The translations under genes were made by a program, and so were the position numbers. From Isoetes taiwanensis (lineage: Eukaryota > Streptophyta > Lycopodiopsida > Isoetales > Isoetaceae), in contig JAJEKV010000062.1 of NCBI GenBank assembly GCA_021234155.1, positions 2,825,305 through 2,889,304 of the forward strand: 64,000 nucleotides of DNA. Reading direction: 5' to 3'. Shown here one piece after another: positions 25,461 to 35,659 of this stretch. Below the pieces are notes generated by a model. That model searched no databases, was not told the origin of the DNA, and saw only the letters and a list, made by a program, of their open reading frames with translations. Each line of letters begins with the position of its first letter. The stretch's first letter is position 1.

Positions 25461-26001
25461 CCTGTGAACTTCAATGTGCGAGCCTGTATAACCTACATCA
25501 ACCCAGACCAAACTATGTGGTATCAAGCTTGCACTTCATGCAACAAGAAGGCAATAGAAAAAGACTCACACTTCTGGTGCGAAACATGTCACATGAACAC
25601 CGAAACATCAAAGAGGTATTCCTAAACAACTTATATATCACTACAATTACACATATTAACTTCATTACCTCCTTTGGAACATTGCCAGATACATTATTCA
25701 AGCAAAATTAATAGATTCGACTGCAGAGGCTTGGGTATCGATCTTCAACGAACAAGCTGAGCAAATATTTGGTCATACTGCTGACGAGATGTCCATCATT
25801 CGAACCACAGACCAAACGACATACCAAAAAAAAATTCAACAACCACTATGGGCTCCTCGAATCTTCCATCTCCTCGTGATGCACACTGAGTACATGAACA
25901 CACAGAGACAAAAGATTACAGTTCAAGAAATCAATCCCATAGATTGGTCAACAGAATGCAAAACTTTACTAGACAAAATAGCAAATTTGAAATCGTGCTA
26001 G
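25461..26001 (+). pseudogene. RPA70-like 3' exons (DBD-C domain), partial gene
   Basis: Two exons join in phase: about 25461-25615 and 25689-26001. The first carries a four-cysteine zinc ribbon, CTSCNKKAIEKDSHFWCETC. The second begins RYIIQAKLIDSTAEAWVSIF, continues NEQAEQIFGHTADE and ends ITVQEINPIDW...CKTLLDKIANLKSC. This is the layout of DBD-C, the last OB fold of the large subunit of replication protein A (Rep factor-A C-terminal domain), which binds single-stranded DNA. The splice sites (AAGAG|GTATTC and GCCAG|ATACAT) are good. The N-terminal OB folds are missing; upstream lies a UGT exon on the other strand. Plant Helitrons often carry RPA70-like genes, but I see no Rep/helicase or Helitron termini here. 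Confidence 0.75.
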
Positions 26002-26590
26002 ATCTCTGATAAACATGTACTCCATTCCAATTTCCTTTAATACTACAATAATTTTAGAATCAAAATCATTCCACTCGCATTCACTTAAATTCCTTGACTT
26101 CTGAGATATTATCAAACCAAACCTGACTGCGGCGGCGAATGCTGCCGCGACAAATTCTTGTACGTATAATAGCTGTATGGTGTGTGCAAGCTTATACGTG
26201 GTCTGATGTGGAAATTGCACAGCCCTTGATTTGGCATATTCATGAAACTATACTTGGATCCAATGATCCAAATAAAACAATAAGGATAGTGCAATAAGGA
26301 TATTCATGAATTATGCATGATGATAGAGCATTTTACCTTGTCAAATATCACAAAGAAGGACAAAGAATTTTCTTAAAAAAACTAAAAATAGTGCCCCGTG
26401 TTGCTGGAGATAAGCTGAGAATTTGTAAATCACACATTATAGCAATAAGAGAAGAGAGCATTAATAATCCAAAAGTACTCCATTATTAAAGCACTTCAAC
26501 CATTTTTCTCTTCCCTTTTTCCCTTTCCTTTTCCAATCAATCTCCAGATACGTTAAAAATTCTATCTATCAATCTTTTGCTCTTCTCTGT
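26002..26590. other. Non-coding; GC-rich hairpin
   Basis: No gene. A hairpin-like TGCGGCGGCGAATGCTGCCG near 26127 is followed by CGCGACAAATTCTTGTA, resembling the hairpin ends at 11.52 and 13.87 kb (CCGCGATAAATTTCTTGTA). It may be a third copy of the same small element. Confidence 0.45.
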
Positions 26591-27066
26591 TTTGTAGCTA
26601 TTGCATCAATTCGCACGGGGTCCCACAGGCTACGGATTGAGACGGGTAGATGGGAGCGGCTGCAATTGCCGCGAGAAGCGAGACTATGTGCCTGTTGCCA
26701 GTTACAGGTTATTGAAGATGAAAGCCATACTCTTCTGAGTTGCCCTGCTTTTGAGATAGTCCGGAATCATTTTTTGACCTTAGCATTCCATTCCACGCTT
26801 CCACAACTTCTCAGAGCACCATCTGTGCATGACTTGGCATTATACATACTTGAGGTTCTAGATAAACGTCTGCAATTACTGAGCCCTCAGTAGTCATTAT
26901 CTCTGCTTGTCTAGTATCATCATTCGCAAAGGTTTTTCCCTTGAAAACCTTTGGGCGTTTTTTAATCCTAGTAGTAATGATTGTACTAGCCCATTAGTAT
27001 GGGTCCCATGACCTATTGGTCTCCGTGGACGTTAAAAATTTATTCTATTCTATTCTATTCTTTTTC
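26590..27066 (+). mobile_element. LINE 3'-end fragment
   Basis: A plus-strand frame reads SHRLRIETGRWERLQLPREA, then CACCQLQVIEDESHTLLSCP, the CCHC-like C-terminal finger of a LINE ORF2 protein, and stops at 26891. The untranslated tail has ATTGGTCTCCGTGGACGTTA followed by A/T-rich sequence and TTCTA repeats. The closest relative in the window is the minus-strand LINE at 1.2-3.8 kb. It is heavily 5'-truncated: no reverse-transcriptase motif is present. Confidence 0.8.
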
Positions 27067-28110
27067 GTTTTCCCTTTCCCTTGCCCTTTTCCTTTTCTCT
27101 CCAACCATTTTACTTTCCCCTTCCCTTATTCCCCACCCTTTCCCCCTCTCTCCCTTCCCCCTTTTTTTTTTTGAAGGATCGACAATTTACTATCAAGGAA
27201 TATCAAGATACATACAAAGGGGCCATGACATGGGACTCAAAACCTAGAGGACGCCGAGATAGTCCACTAAGCAAAACCATCCATACACGATTATATAATC
27301 ATACTCATTTTGCCACCTTGAGACGTTTAATGGCCTCACAATCAACATGTTACTCGCAACATCGAGATGATCATCAATAGACATCAAGTTATCATGCCCT
27401 TTGAATAGTATGCGAGGATAGCCTCATAAGATGGCATAACCGGACTTCTTCCTTCCTTGTTTGCCTTCTTCCAATTGACTGTTGTCATGACTCTTTAGCG
27501 CACTGAAGATTAGGACCGTCACCCATAATAATCTCAGAAGCATGAGAAGCAGAAGCAACAACGTGGAGAGTAGTAGGAATTATAGCTACAGCTGATGGTG
27601 CTAAGGACGACACCATGGAAACTCTTCCCTTCTCTTTTTTTTTTCCTTTTCCTCTCCCTTTTCCCTTCTTCCATTTTTTCCTCCCTTTTCCTTTTTTCCT
27701 TTCACTTTTCCTTTACCATTTTCCCATTCCAGTTGTTTTGTCTTCCCTTTCATCTTTTCCCTTTTTTACTGTCGGATTGAGTGAATCTCACTCAGCGGCC
27801 TTTTTCTTTTTCCTTTTACTCTTCCTTGCTTTTTTTTTTTTTTCCTTTTTTTGGTTTTTCTATTTTCCACTTCCATCTTTCCATTTCCCATTTCCCATTT
27901 TTCATTATCCCTCTTCTCTGCAATAAAAATCATTCTTTCTTTCTCTCCTGGACATTAAAACTGTATCTATCTATCTACTATCTATCTCTTTTAATTTCCT
28001 CTTTTTTCCCCTCCTTTTTCCTGTTTTTCTCTTTCCTCCTTGCCCCCTCTCTTTTCTCTGTTTCCCTTTCGCTTTTTCCTCTCTCCTTGTCCCTTCACCA
28101 TTTTGATTCT
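27060..28110 (+). repeat. Two long pyrimidine tracts with an insert
   Basis: 27060-27172 and 27625-28105 are almost pure C/T, with embedded TCTATC repeats after GGACATTAAAACTG near 27950, like other retroelement tails here. Open frames rich in Phe, Ser, Pro and Leu across them are low-complexity artefacts. Between the tracts, 27175-27610 on the minus strand has coding-looking text (for example PSYEAILPRTIQWHDNLMSI in the second copy) that I cannot assign. Confidence 0.7.
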
Positions 28111-28304
28111 CAGATTGAGTGAATATAGGCCATCAAATGGAAGCAAGCAACGAAGAGACACATGCTTCATCTTTATCGTTAGTCGATCAAATCCTCACTA
28201 GGCAAGATCCAAATCCAACACTTACACTATAATTTTATAATATAAGAAGATAAGTAGGCTATCAGACCAAAAAAACAAAAAAACATGTTTTGCTAAACCA
28301 AATA

Positions 28305-28455
28305 CGCTTGGATTTTTATTCTAGTGGTAACACACTAATCCTAGAGCATGTAGATTTGGAGTTCAAGATCGCCCAAAGTCGCACTATATATAGATCTGTG
28401 CCAAAGCCTAATGTACAGTTCCCATGGACGTTAAAATAATATCTATCTATATCAA
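28305..28455 (+). mobile_element. tRNA-derived SINE
   Basis: An A-box-like TTCTAGTGGTAAC (28318-28330) and a B-box-like GAGTTCAAGATC (28359-28370) have tRNA-like spacing. The 3' end, TGGACGTTAAAATAAT plus ATCTATCTA, resembles the local LINE tails (CGTGGACGTTAAAAA). This fits a SINE with a tRNA head and a LINE-like tail, made by Pol III and copied by the LINE machinery. Confidence 0.65.
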
Positions 28456-28459
28456 CTGC

Positions 28460-29200
28460 ACTACTTAATCATAATATAACAAAATCTATACGGGACTTAC
28501 GGGGTTTTCTATGATGGCATATAGCATATAACATATATATTGTCATCGTGAAAATATGGGACTTTCTGTGACGCCATAGATCACATAATTCATATATACA
28601 GAGACACTATCATGTAGGATATTCAAACCTAGACCATTTAATTGTAAGCATTAGTTTTTGCCCTATATCTTTATGACTACGAACTCATATGTATTGTGAT
28701 GTCAATATACCAGATGAATGGCATAGTAGATAGCATACATGCATTGAATCTCGAATTAGGGCTCGCATGAAACATGCAAAAGCTCTCGACATTTGCAAGC
28801 TACCCACAAAAAATGAAAAAACACAGGGAATATCTAGTTATATCAGTTGGACCCCAAAAGAATTCTCTGGATGCCGGGTTAAATTGTACTGTAGGGAGCT
28901 TGTGACCGAGATTAAAACCCCGCCCTTTTGGGGTTTCGGGAAAACCCTAGTGATAAGCCCTCGGAAAAGGGCTTTGACACAACGTAAAGGCAGCAAAAAA
29001 GACTCCCCAAAAAACCCAAAAGCCTAAAGAAGATCGAAATGGTGCATCCCATTGTACCTCGCGATCAATGAACTAGAGCACAAAGATAAGAAAATAACAA
29101 CCTCAGCGAGGGATTGGTCACGCCGTGCCACACGACAAAAAAAACATGTAATGATAATATACAAAATTAAGGGAGGATGGGTGGGAGTCAAGGGAACTAT
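28460..29200. other. Non-coding
   Basis: No gene. A small stem-loop, AAGCCCT/AGGGCTT with a 6-nt loop, lies near 28955-28974 next to a CCCCGCCCTTTTGGGG near-palindrome. No function is claimed. Confidence 0.4.
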
Positions 29201-29204
29201 TGAG

Positions 29205-29355
29205 AGATGAAAAATGCCGATGAGAAGTCGATGAAAAACACCGCAAATGAACGGTTCCCCGAAAAATGCATGCAATGCATGCATGCATAGGAGATGCATG
29301 CTTGCCCTATTCGAGAATACCGATCCGATGGCTCGGATCGATGGCATTCTCGAAT
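29205..29355 (+). repeat. Flanking direct repeat with hairpin, copy A left
   Basis: About 140 bp contain ATGCATGCAATGCATGCATG and a perfect stem CGATCCGA/TCGGATCG with a TGGC loop. The same block recurs at about 33690-33860, so it brackets the HAD cluster at 29.9-33.3 kb. Copy B repeats the pair at 52.0-52.14 and 56.5-56.66 kb. Confidence 0.75.
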
Positions 29356-29949
29356 TAGGGCTCGCATGAAACAGACAAAAGCTCCCGACAAAAAGAGAAC
29401 TTCCTTATCAAAATGGGATCGAGATTGAAGGTCGAAGGATGATGGCCAAAAAAGGGACAAGATCGGGGAAGAACATGCCACAACATGAAAATAGACGTAA
29501 AAAATGTCAAACCAAGCAAGGAGAAGCCCCTCCCCTGCCTAGTGTCAAAGAAAGAGAGTCAAGAAGTCGCATTTAATTAAAGTGGGTTACATGCCATTCC
29601 CACTTTTTTTTGAAACCCTGTTATTTTACACGAAAAGGACGAGGGAAAAGTTTTCGGCCTCTATAACTATCCAAAATTTTAGTATTTCTGTCTTAGGTTG
29701 GGTCCAAGCATCCTTTATCTTTCCCCCTGTTTTCTCGGATCGCGAGTCAAGAACACCAAGAATACAACTCAAACAAAGGAATTTCATTACACATTGAAAA
29801 CAAAGGTGCAATTGAAAGAGAATTTTTATTAATAAATAGTTACAAGGTATTTTACATCAACGCTTGAGACCATGGCGGTCTTGTTGTCACTCTGATTACA
29901 TCAACCTTACAGAAGAACGTCGCGGGCTTCTTCCTACTATCTATAAGCT

Positions 29950-32900
29950 TTGGGGGGCAACCCGAAGAACGTGAAATGCCTCACGGTGGCGCCCCCGTGT
30001 GAGCCACTTTCGGCCCAGCTTTGTCAACCTATTTCTCCACCCTCATGTCGTGATCTTTTCATCAATCGCCAGGTCGAGTATGCTCATTCCACAATTTATG
30101 TGGATGTCATGCAATGCCTGCAAGATCCTTTGAGCTTTCTGGACTTGCGAAATGTTCTTCCTCTCTTCCTCATCCCTTGAGATCCCATAACGTCTACAAT
30201 CAAGAGCAAGCTTATCCCAAAGCCCTGGTCTGTGCCAGAGCCACCTAGAACAAAGAGAGTCTATGATTAACAATTACGATTGCCATTAGTCATGAGTAAC
30301 GAAGAAAAGGATGCAGAATTCAAAATAGATTGGAGAGCATTCATTCCATATAGCTGCATCTAATCACACAAAGAAGCATACAAACGGACTCATCAATGGG
30401 ACAAACAGTGCCTTTCTAGACTCCGCAATCGAGAAAGCCGCCTAAAAGTAAATATACAAGTATTTTCATTACAGAATATAGTACAATTGTTCACGTTTCT
30501 TTCAAAACTTCACATAATTTTGCTATCTAAAACCAGAGGTCACTGATCTTGATCACTATAATATTTTCGGTCCATAGCCCTCGCATCACCCCTGCTCCCG
30601 GATCAACCCGCTTGAGGTTCGGATAGTTCCTAATCACATCGCCACAAGAATGGAAAATGATTCTCGCCAACACCGAACGAGATTGTAAGACAACCACTTA
30701 TCCGCTTTTGATGCTCTTTTCCGATAACTCTTTGCAATGATTTTGTATTGTCCCCGCGGTTATGATAGCACTTGTAGGCTGAGTTGTCTATGATCGAATG
30801 TGTTGTGTTTGTTAAAATCCCTCCTGGTATGCTTCATAAACTCTCCAACTTTTTCACCATAATAGGCTTCCCTTCGTGATGGCGGATCGGTCCGACATGC
30901 TCAACCCTTTCGCTTTCCCAAACAAACTTGAACTTCAAAACGAGCGGTAGAATACACCAAGGACATTGACAACATTTTTTCTTTGCCATACAAGATCATA
31001 TGGCCACTTCAAATCCCCGATCCGGGCACCATTGAATAATCTCTTTTGCTTGAGGTCGAGGATAGACGGTCTTAGACCTTTTGTGGGCTTCCGTGGGTGT
31101 TAAGCTTCGGGGACATCACCATCGTGGTATATTGTAGCCAAAACTCCATTGACGTCAAAAATTACAAGTTTGTGGGCCCGCTTGGATTCCGGTTATCGCT
31201 TTTGGCTCGACCAGATTTCTTGATCGTGATCCAAAGCCGAGATCCTTATTCCTTCGGGTCCTTTCTGGCCCACTATCTTTTCTTTGGACTATCTTTTTTG
31301 GATGCAAATCGGTCCTCCTCAGGCCGTGAATTGCCGCAAATCCCCCTGATCGGACAATGATCCCCGATTGATTTCGGGCGATGTCTCTCGAATGATGAAG
31401 ACCATCACACAAAAGGTTCTCGACTCACTGAATCAAGAAAGGATTCATGCGAAATTGGAAAAAACGTTAAGACTTTGAGGGTTTCTCGCGGGTCGAAAGT
31501 ATGCTGGCTCCACAACCGGTCGAAGTATGCTCGCTCCACAACCTATGTGGATGTCATGCAATGCTTGCAAGATCCTTTGAGCTTTACGGACTTGCAAAAT
31601 GTCCTTCCTCTCTTCCTCATCCCTTTGAAGTCCCATAGCGTCTACAATCAAGAGCAAGCTTATCCCAAAGCCCCCGGTTCGTGCAGCCACCTAGAACAAA
31701 TAGAGTCTATGATTAACAATTACGGTGCCATTAGTCATGAGTAACTAAGAAAAGGATGCAGATTCAAAATAGATTGAGAGCATTCATTCCATACAAACAG
31801 ATCTAATCACACAAAGAGGCATACAAACGACTCATCAATGGGACAATCTCGACTTTCAGCGAGTCGAGAAGCCCCTAGAAAGTCAATATACAAGTATTTT
31901 TATTACATAATATAGTACAATTGTTCACGCTTCTTTCAAAACTTCACATAATTTTGCTATTTAAAAATCGTAGGTCACCGATCTTGATCACCATAATATT
32001 TCTGGTCCATAGCCTCATGATGCGCCAAGCCCTGGATCAACCTCGCTTGAGGTTCTGGATAGTTCCTAATCACATCGGCCACAAGAATGGAAAATGGGGG
32101 ATTCTCGCCAACACTCGAACGGTAGATTGTAAGACAACCACTTATCTCTTTTTGTGCTCTTTCCCGGGTCGATAACTCTTTGCAATGATTGTATTGTCCT
32201 GCTATGATAGCGCGTGTAGGCGAGTTGTCTATGATCGGCCGTGTTGTGTTCGTTAAAAATCCTCGGTATGCTTCATAAACTCTTTCCATCTTTTTCACCA
32301 TAATAGGCTTCCCCTTCGATGGCTGGATCAAGTCCGACACATGCTCGAATTTTTTTTTCCCAAACGAACTTGAATTTCAAAACGAAGCGCCCAAGGACAT
32401 TGACAACATTTTTTCTTTGCCATACAAGATCATATGGCCACTGAATCCCCATCCAGGCACCATTAAATAATCTCTTTTGCTTGAGGCCGAGGATAGACCC
32501 CGCCTTTGTCCCCGTTTTTGCTCAGATGGTGTTAAGCTCAAGGACATCATCATCGTGGTATATTGCAGCCAAAACTCCATTGGCGCCAAAATTACAAGTT
32601 TGTTGGGCTCGCTTGGATTCCCAGCATCGCTTGGCTCACCGGTTTCTTGGTCGGATTCAAAGCCTGGATCCTTGTTCTTTCAGTCCTTTCCTTTTGGCCC
32701 ACTATCTTTTATGGACTATCTTTTTTGAATGCGGTCCTCCCCATGCGCTTGAATTGCCGCCAGATCCCCCCGTGGATCGTGACAATAATCCTCATTGATT
32801 TCGGCCAATGTCTCCGAATGATGAAGACCATCGGGCCATTTAAAGGAGGTTCTCAACTATGCGAAATTGGAAAAACGTTAAGACTTTGAGGGTTTCTCAT

Positions 32901-33303
32901 TCAGTCGAGAAACCCTGAAAGAAAAAATAAACTCACCTCGGTCGAAGATTCTCCAATATTTGTTCCGCTGTGAGTTCGGCCAAATCTTTAACATGTGAGG
33001 GTTGACCTTGGCTGTCATCTTTATCTCCTCGTCATCTTCGCCCTTACTACTTTCAACAAACGCCTTCTTCCTGCCTTGAAAATGGTAATGAAGCGGATCT
33101 AAGTATGACGTAATGGTCTCAACCGGATCCTTGTTCCCAACCACGATATTGGTTTTATTCCATAGAGCATAGCCCCCTTGAGAAAATAGGCCATTCATAT
33201 CCACTTTCGATACTGTCTGATCTCCCTCACCAAGCTTTGTAATGAAATGATAACTCTCGGTCGGGATAGGAATTCTATGTATTGGACCCGTCGCACCATA
33301 CAT
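29950..33303 (-). pseudogene. FCP1-type HAD phosphatase-like exon cluster, copy A
   Basis: This is the counterpart of the cleaner cluster at 52.85-56.10 kb. In order on the minus strand: an N-terminal exon (about 32940-33303, starting MYGATGPIHRIPIPTESYHF), HAD unit 1 (about 31975-32600), a short C-terminal exon (about 31530-31690), HAD unit 2 (about 30550-31250) and a second C-terminal exon (about 30060-30245). The HAD core shows KxxIFDxNGVL-type and NTxIIDNxAYxCYHN-type remnants. Many frame breaks here fall where copy B has CTG or CAG, so part of the damage may be sequencing error and not true decay. Confidence 0.6.
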
Positions 33304-33689
33304 AGAACCCGCCGCCTTCTTCTAGGGTTCCATATGCTCTCGAGAAATCATGAACTTAATCCACATAGTGGTGCTCTCGGCGACCACCACTTGTCCAAGT
33401 CCTATTCTTCAACCTTGAAACCAGAACCAAAATTACGCTAAAACTTGGTGCCTTTATGTGCCAAGTCTACACGCATGTTCCAGCTCGTACATGGAATACA
33501 CTAGTTCGGGTCATATTGATCACATCTTATATCAACTGCCACGTCGCCTTTTTCATAAAATAGGGTGCCATTTTTCATCATATTCATGGCAAATAGTACC
33601 CACTGGCCCGCCCGCCAGCTCCGCACCATCAATCCCTTGTGACCCAAGGTTACCAAGAAGGGAGGGGAGCTATCGTCCCGCCTTAAACC

Positions 33690-33860
33690 TGCCGAGAGGA
33701 GAAAAGTCGATTAGAAGTCTATCGGAAAACCTAATAGTGATCCCCAAATGAACTAGGGCACCATAAAATGCATGCAATGCATGCATGCATGGGAGAGATG
33801 CATGCTCGCCCTATTTTCGAAGAATATCGATCCGATGGCTTCGGATCGATGGCATTATGC
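33690..33860 (+). repeat. Flanking direct repeat with hairpin, copy A right
   Basis: This is the second member of the pair described at 29.2 kb, with ATGCATGCAATGCATGCATG and a CGATCCGA stem whose partner arm carries one extra base here. It ends just before the old INTS7 fragment. Confidence 0.7.
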
Positions 33861-33912
33861 ACATATGATGACAATCATGCACAATACATCATACGTGTAT
33901 GACAACCGCATA

Positions 33913-34490
33913 ATGGAAATTATTTCCACCCTTAAAGGCGTTAGCATGATTACATTAGCCAAGGTCTAGTCTTGTCCAAATTCCAACTTGAAACGGCAAG
34001 AACCGGTTTGAGACATGAGGTTCAAGGGTCCATTGGGATGACGCTGAGGACCTGGTTTTATAGTTTCTTCCCATTAAGCACCAGCATTGATTTTGTTTTC
34101 TAAAACAAGAAATGCCTGCAAGGAGAAACGATATTTGGAATTCACTTACTTGGTTTAGAAGAACACCGGACTACCATCCAAATCCAAGCTCCATGCACGC
34201 CCCTTGTTGGCTATATCTTCCATGCCCGATCTGCCAGATTTAATAGTTTTATCTAAAGAAACGAAATACAACTAAGATATTATACCCCTATCACAATGAT
34301 GATGAGAATTGAATCCTTAAGAGAAGGAATGCGTTGTAATAGTTTGTAAAAACTACATCTAATAAAGCAAGCAAGAATTGCATAGATGGCAATTGCTAAT
34401 CAAGTTGATAACATTGTTCAAAAACTAGTTTGGAACTCATGCTCCATTAAATTTAAAGCTAAGGTATCTTTAGGCATTAAAATAACACCA
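33913..34490 (-). pseudogene. Old broken copy of the INTS7 5' end
   Basis: Sequence matching 22.2-22.99 kb, clearly more diverged than the 22.5-kb duplication, includes the start of INTS7 exon 2, intron 1, exon 1 and the upstream flank. Exon 1 remnants include the region encoding ARAW and LD; the exon 2 frame is broken. It lacks the LINE fragment found at 22612-22826. It therefore records an older partial duplication that preceded both the LINE insertion and the large duplication. Confidence 0.8.
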
Positions 34491-34502
34491 CTATATAAGC
34501 AA

Positions 34503-34624
<122 letters not shown>

Positions 34625-35655
34625 TTAACATCCACGTGAATCCAAACAAAGTTATGAGATGGGTACATGCAAATGACAAGAGCCCAAATGAGCTTGGGGA
34701 CTAAGCCCCATCACCATAGATAAAAACATTAGTAAAATAACAAAATATAAAGCGTAAGGCGGGCTACCCATAATTGGCCCATGGATTAGAGGGCCACTAA
34801 CCCCGGATAATAGCCCCACTCCATGATAAACTCCCCCATTTCTTTTCTCAATGAAGCTTCTACTTTGACATAGTTCCTTCTTTCGGTCTATAAAGTTGTA
34901 CCATGATACAATACATGGAGTCTAGATGTGACATCCCCCAAATGCATAAGGAGGTGCAAGGGACGATCATGTTGTAAAGCATGGTTTTAGGTTAATTAGA
35001 GAGAATAATGCGATTTTGAGAATTTCTCCTTAGCTAATCTAGTCAAGCAAGAATATTTTCTCCTACTTCTAAAGCACGAGTATTGATACATACACCACTA
35101 TTATTGATAGTAGATACATACACCATTATTATTGATAGTAGACATATAACGCCACTATTATTGATAGTAGATACATACATCATTATTATTCGTGGATATA
35201 AATATATCCGCACTTCTGAGTGAAGGAGGCATTCATTTATAATGTCTCTAAGACTTTCGTGATCTCGCTATCGATAGAGCATGGTTGTCACACCTTACTG
35301 ATATATCGGTGAGACCATCACTTGCTCCATGACTTACAATGATCGGTTAAATGCATTCATAGAGGCATTCAAATTTGATCCATACTTGCGGATCCATAGC
35401 TAATCGCCGCGATGGATTCCCTCGGTTACCACCATGTTGTTATTCATCTTGTATGGCTTCATGAGCTTAATTCTCCCACGAGATTAATTCCATATGCCCC
35501 TGCATGGTCACGGCGAAAGTAACTGTTAGATGTAACCGCTTTTAGGTGTATGTATCACCTATTCAAAGAATATATAATGTAGTGATGTTCGGCATATAAG
35601 ATATAGTAATGTATAAGAGCACTTGTATTAATCTAGAGAGTAATAACTACTTTAA
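34625..35655. other. Non-coding with short repeats
   Basis: No gene in copy A. Near 35080-35190 a unit of about 32 bp (TATTATTGATAGTAGA plus CATACACCA) is repeated about four times. An open frame in copy B at 58044-58313 (SAIDRAWLPAPATDIETITC) has a broken counterpart here and may be part of the neighbouring element. Confidence 0.5.
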
Positions 35656-35659
35656 TGTA

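Noticed and set aside
25513-25701. Minus-strand frame across the RPA70 exons
   Set aside because: Antisense shadow; the plus strand has the zinc ribbon and working splice sites.
24000-27000. Complete Helitron around the RPA70 fragment
   Set aside because: No Rep/helicase motifs and no convincing TC...CTRR ends were found, so only fragment capture is suggested.
27081-28122. Open frames rich in Phe, Ser, Pro and Leu on the plus strand
   Set aside because: They translate pyrimidine-only DNA; the composition alone keeps the frame open.
31097-31360. Plus-strand frames in the HAD cluster
   Set aside because: They mirror the minus-strand HAD exons in copy B, which carry recognisable motifs.
35080-35190. 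CRISPR-like spaced repeats
   Set aside because: The TATTATTGATAGTAGA units are contiguous low-complexity tandem repeats without spacers of constant length.
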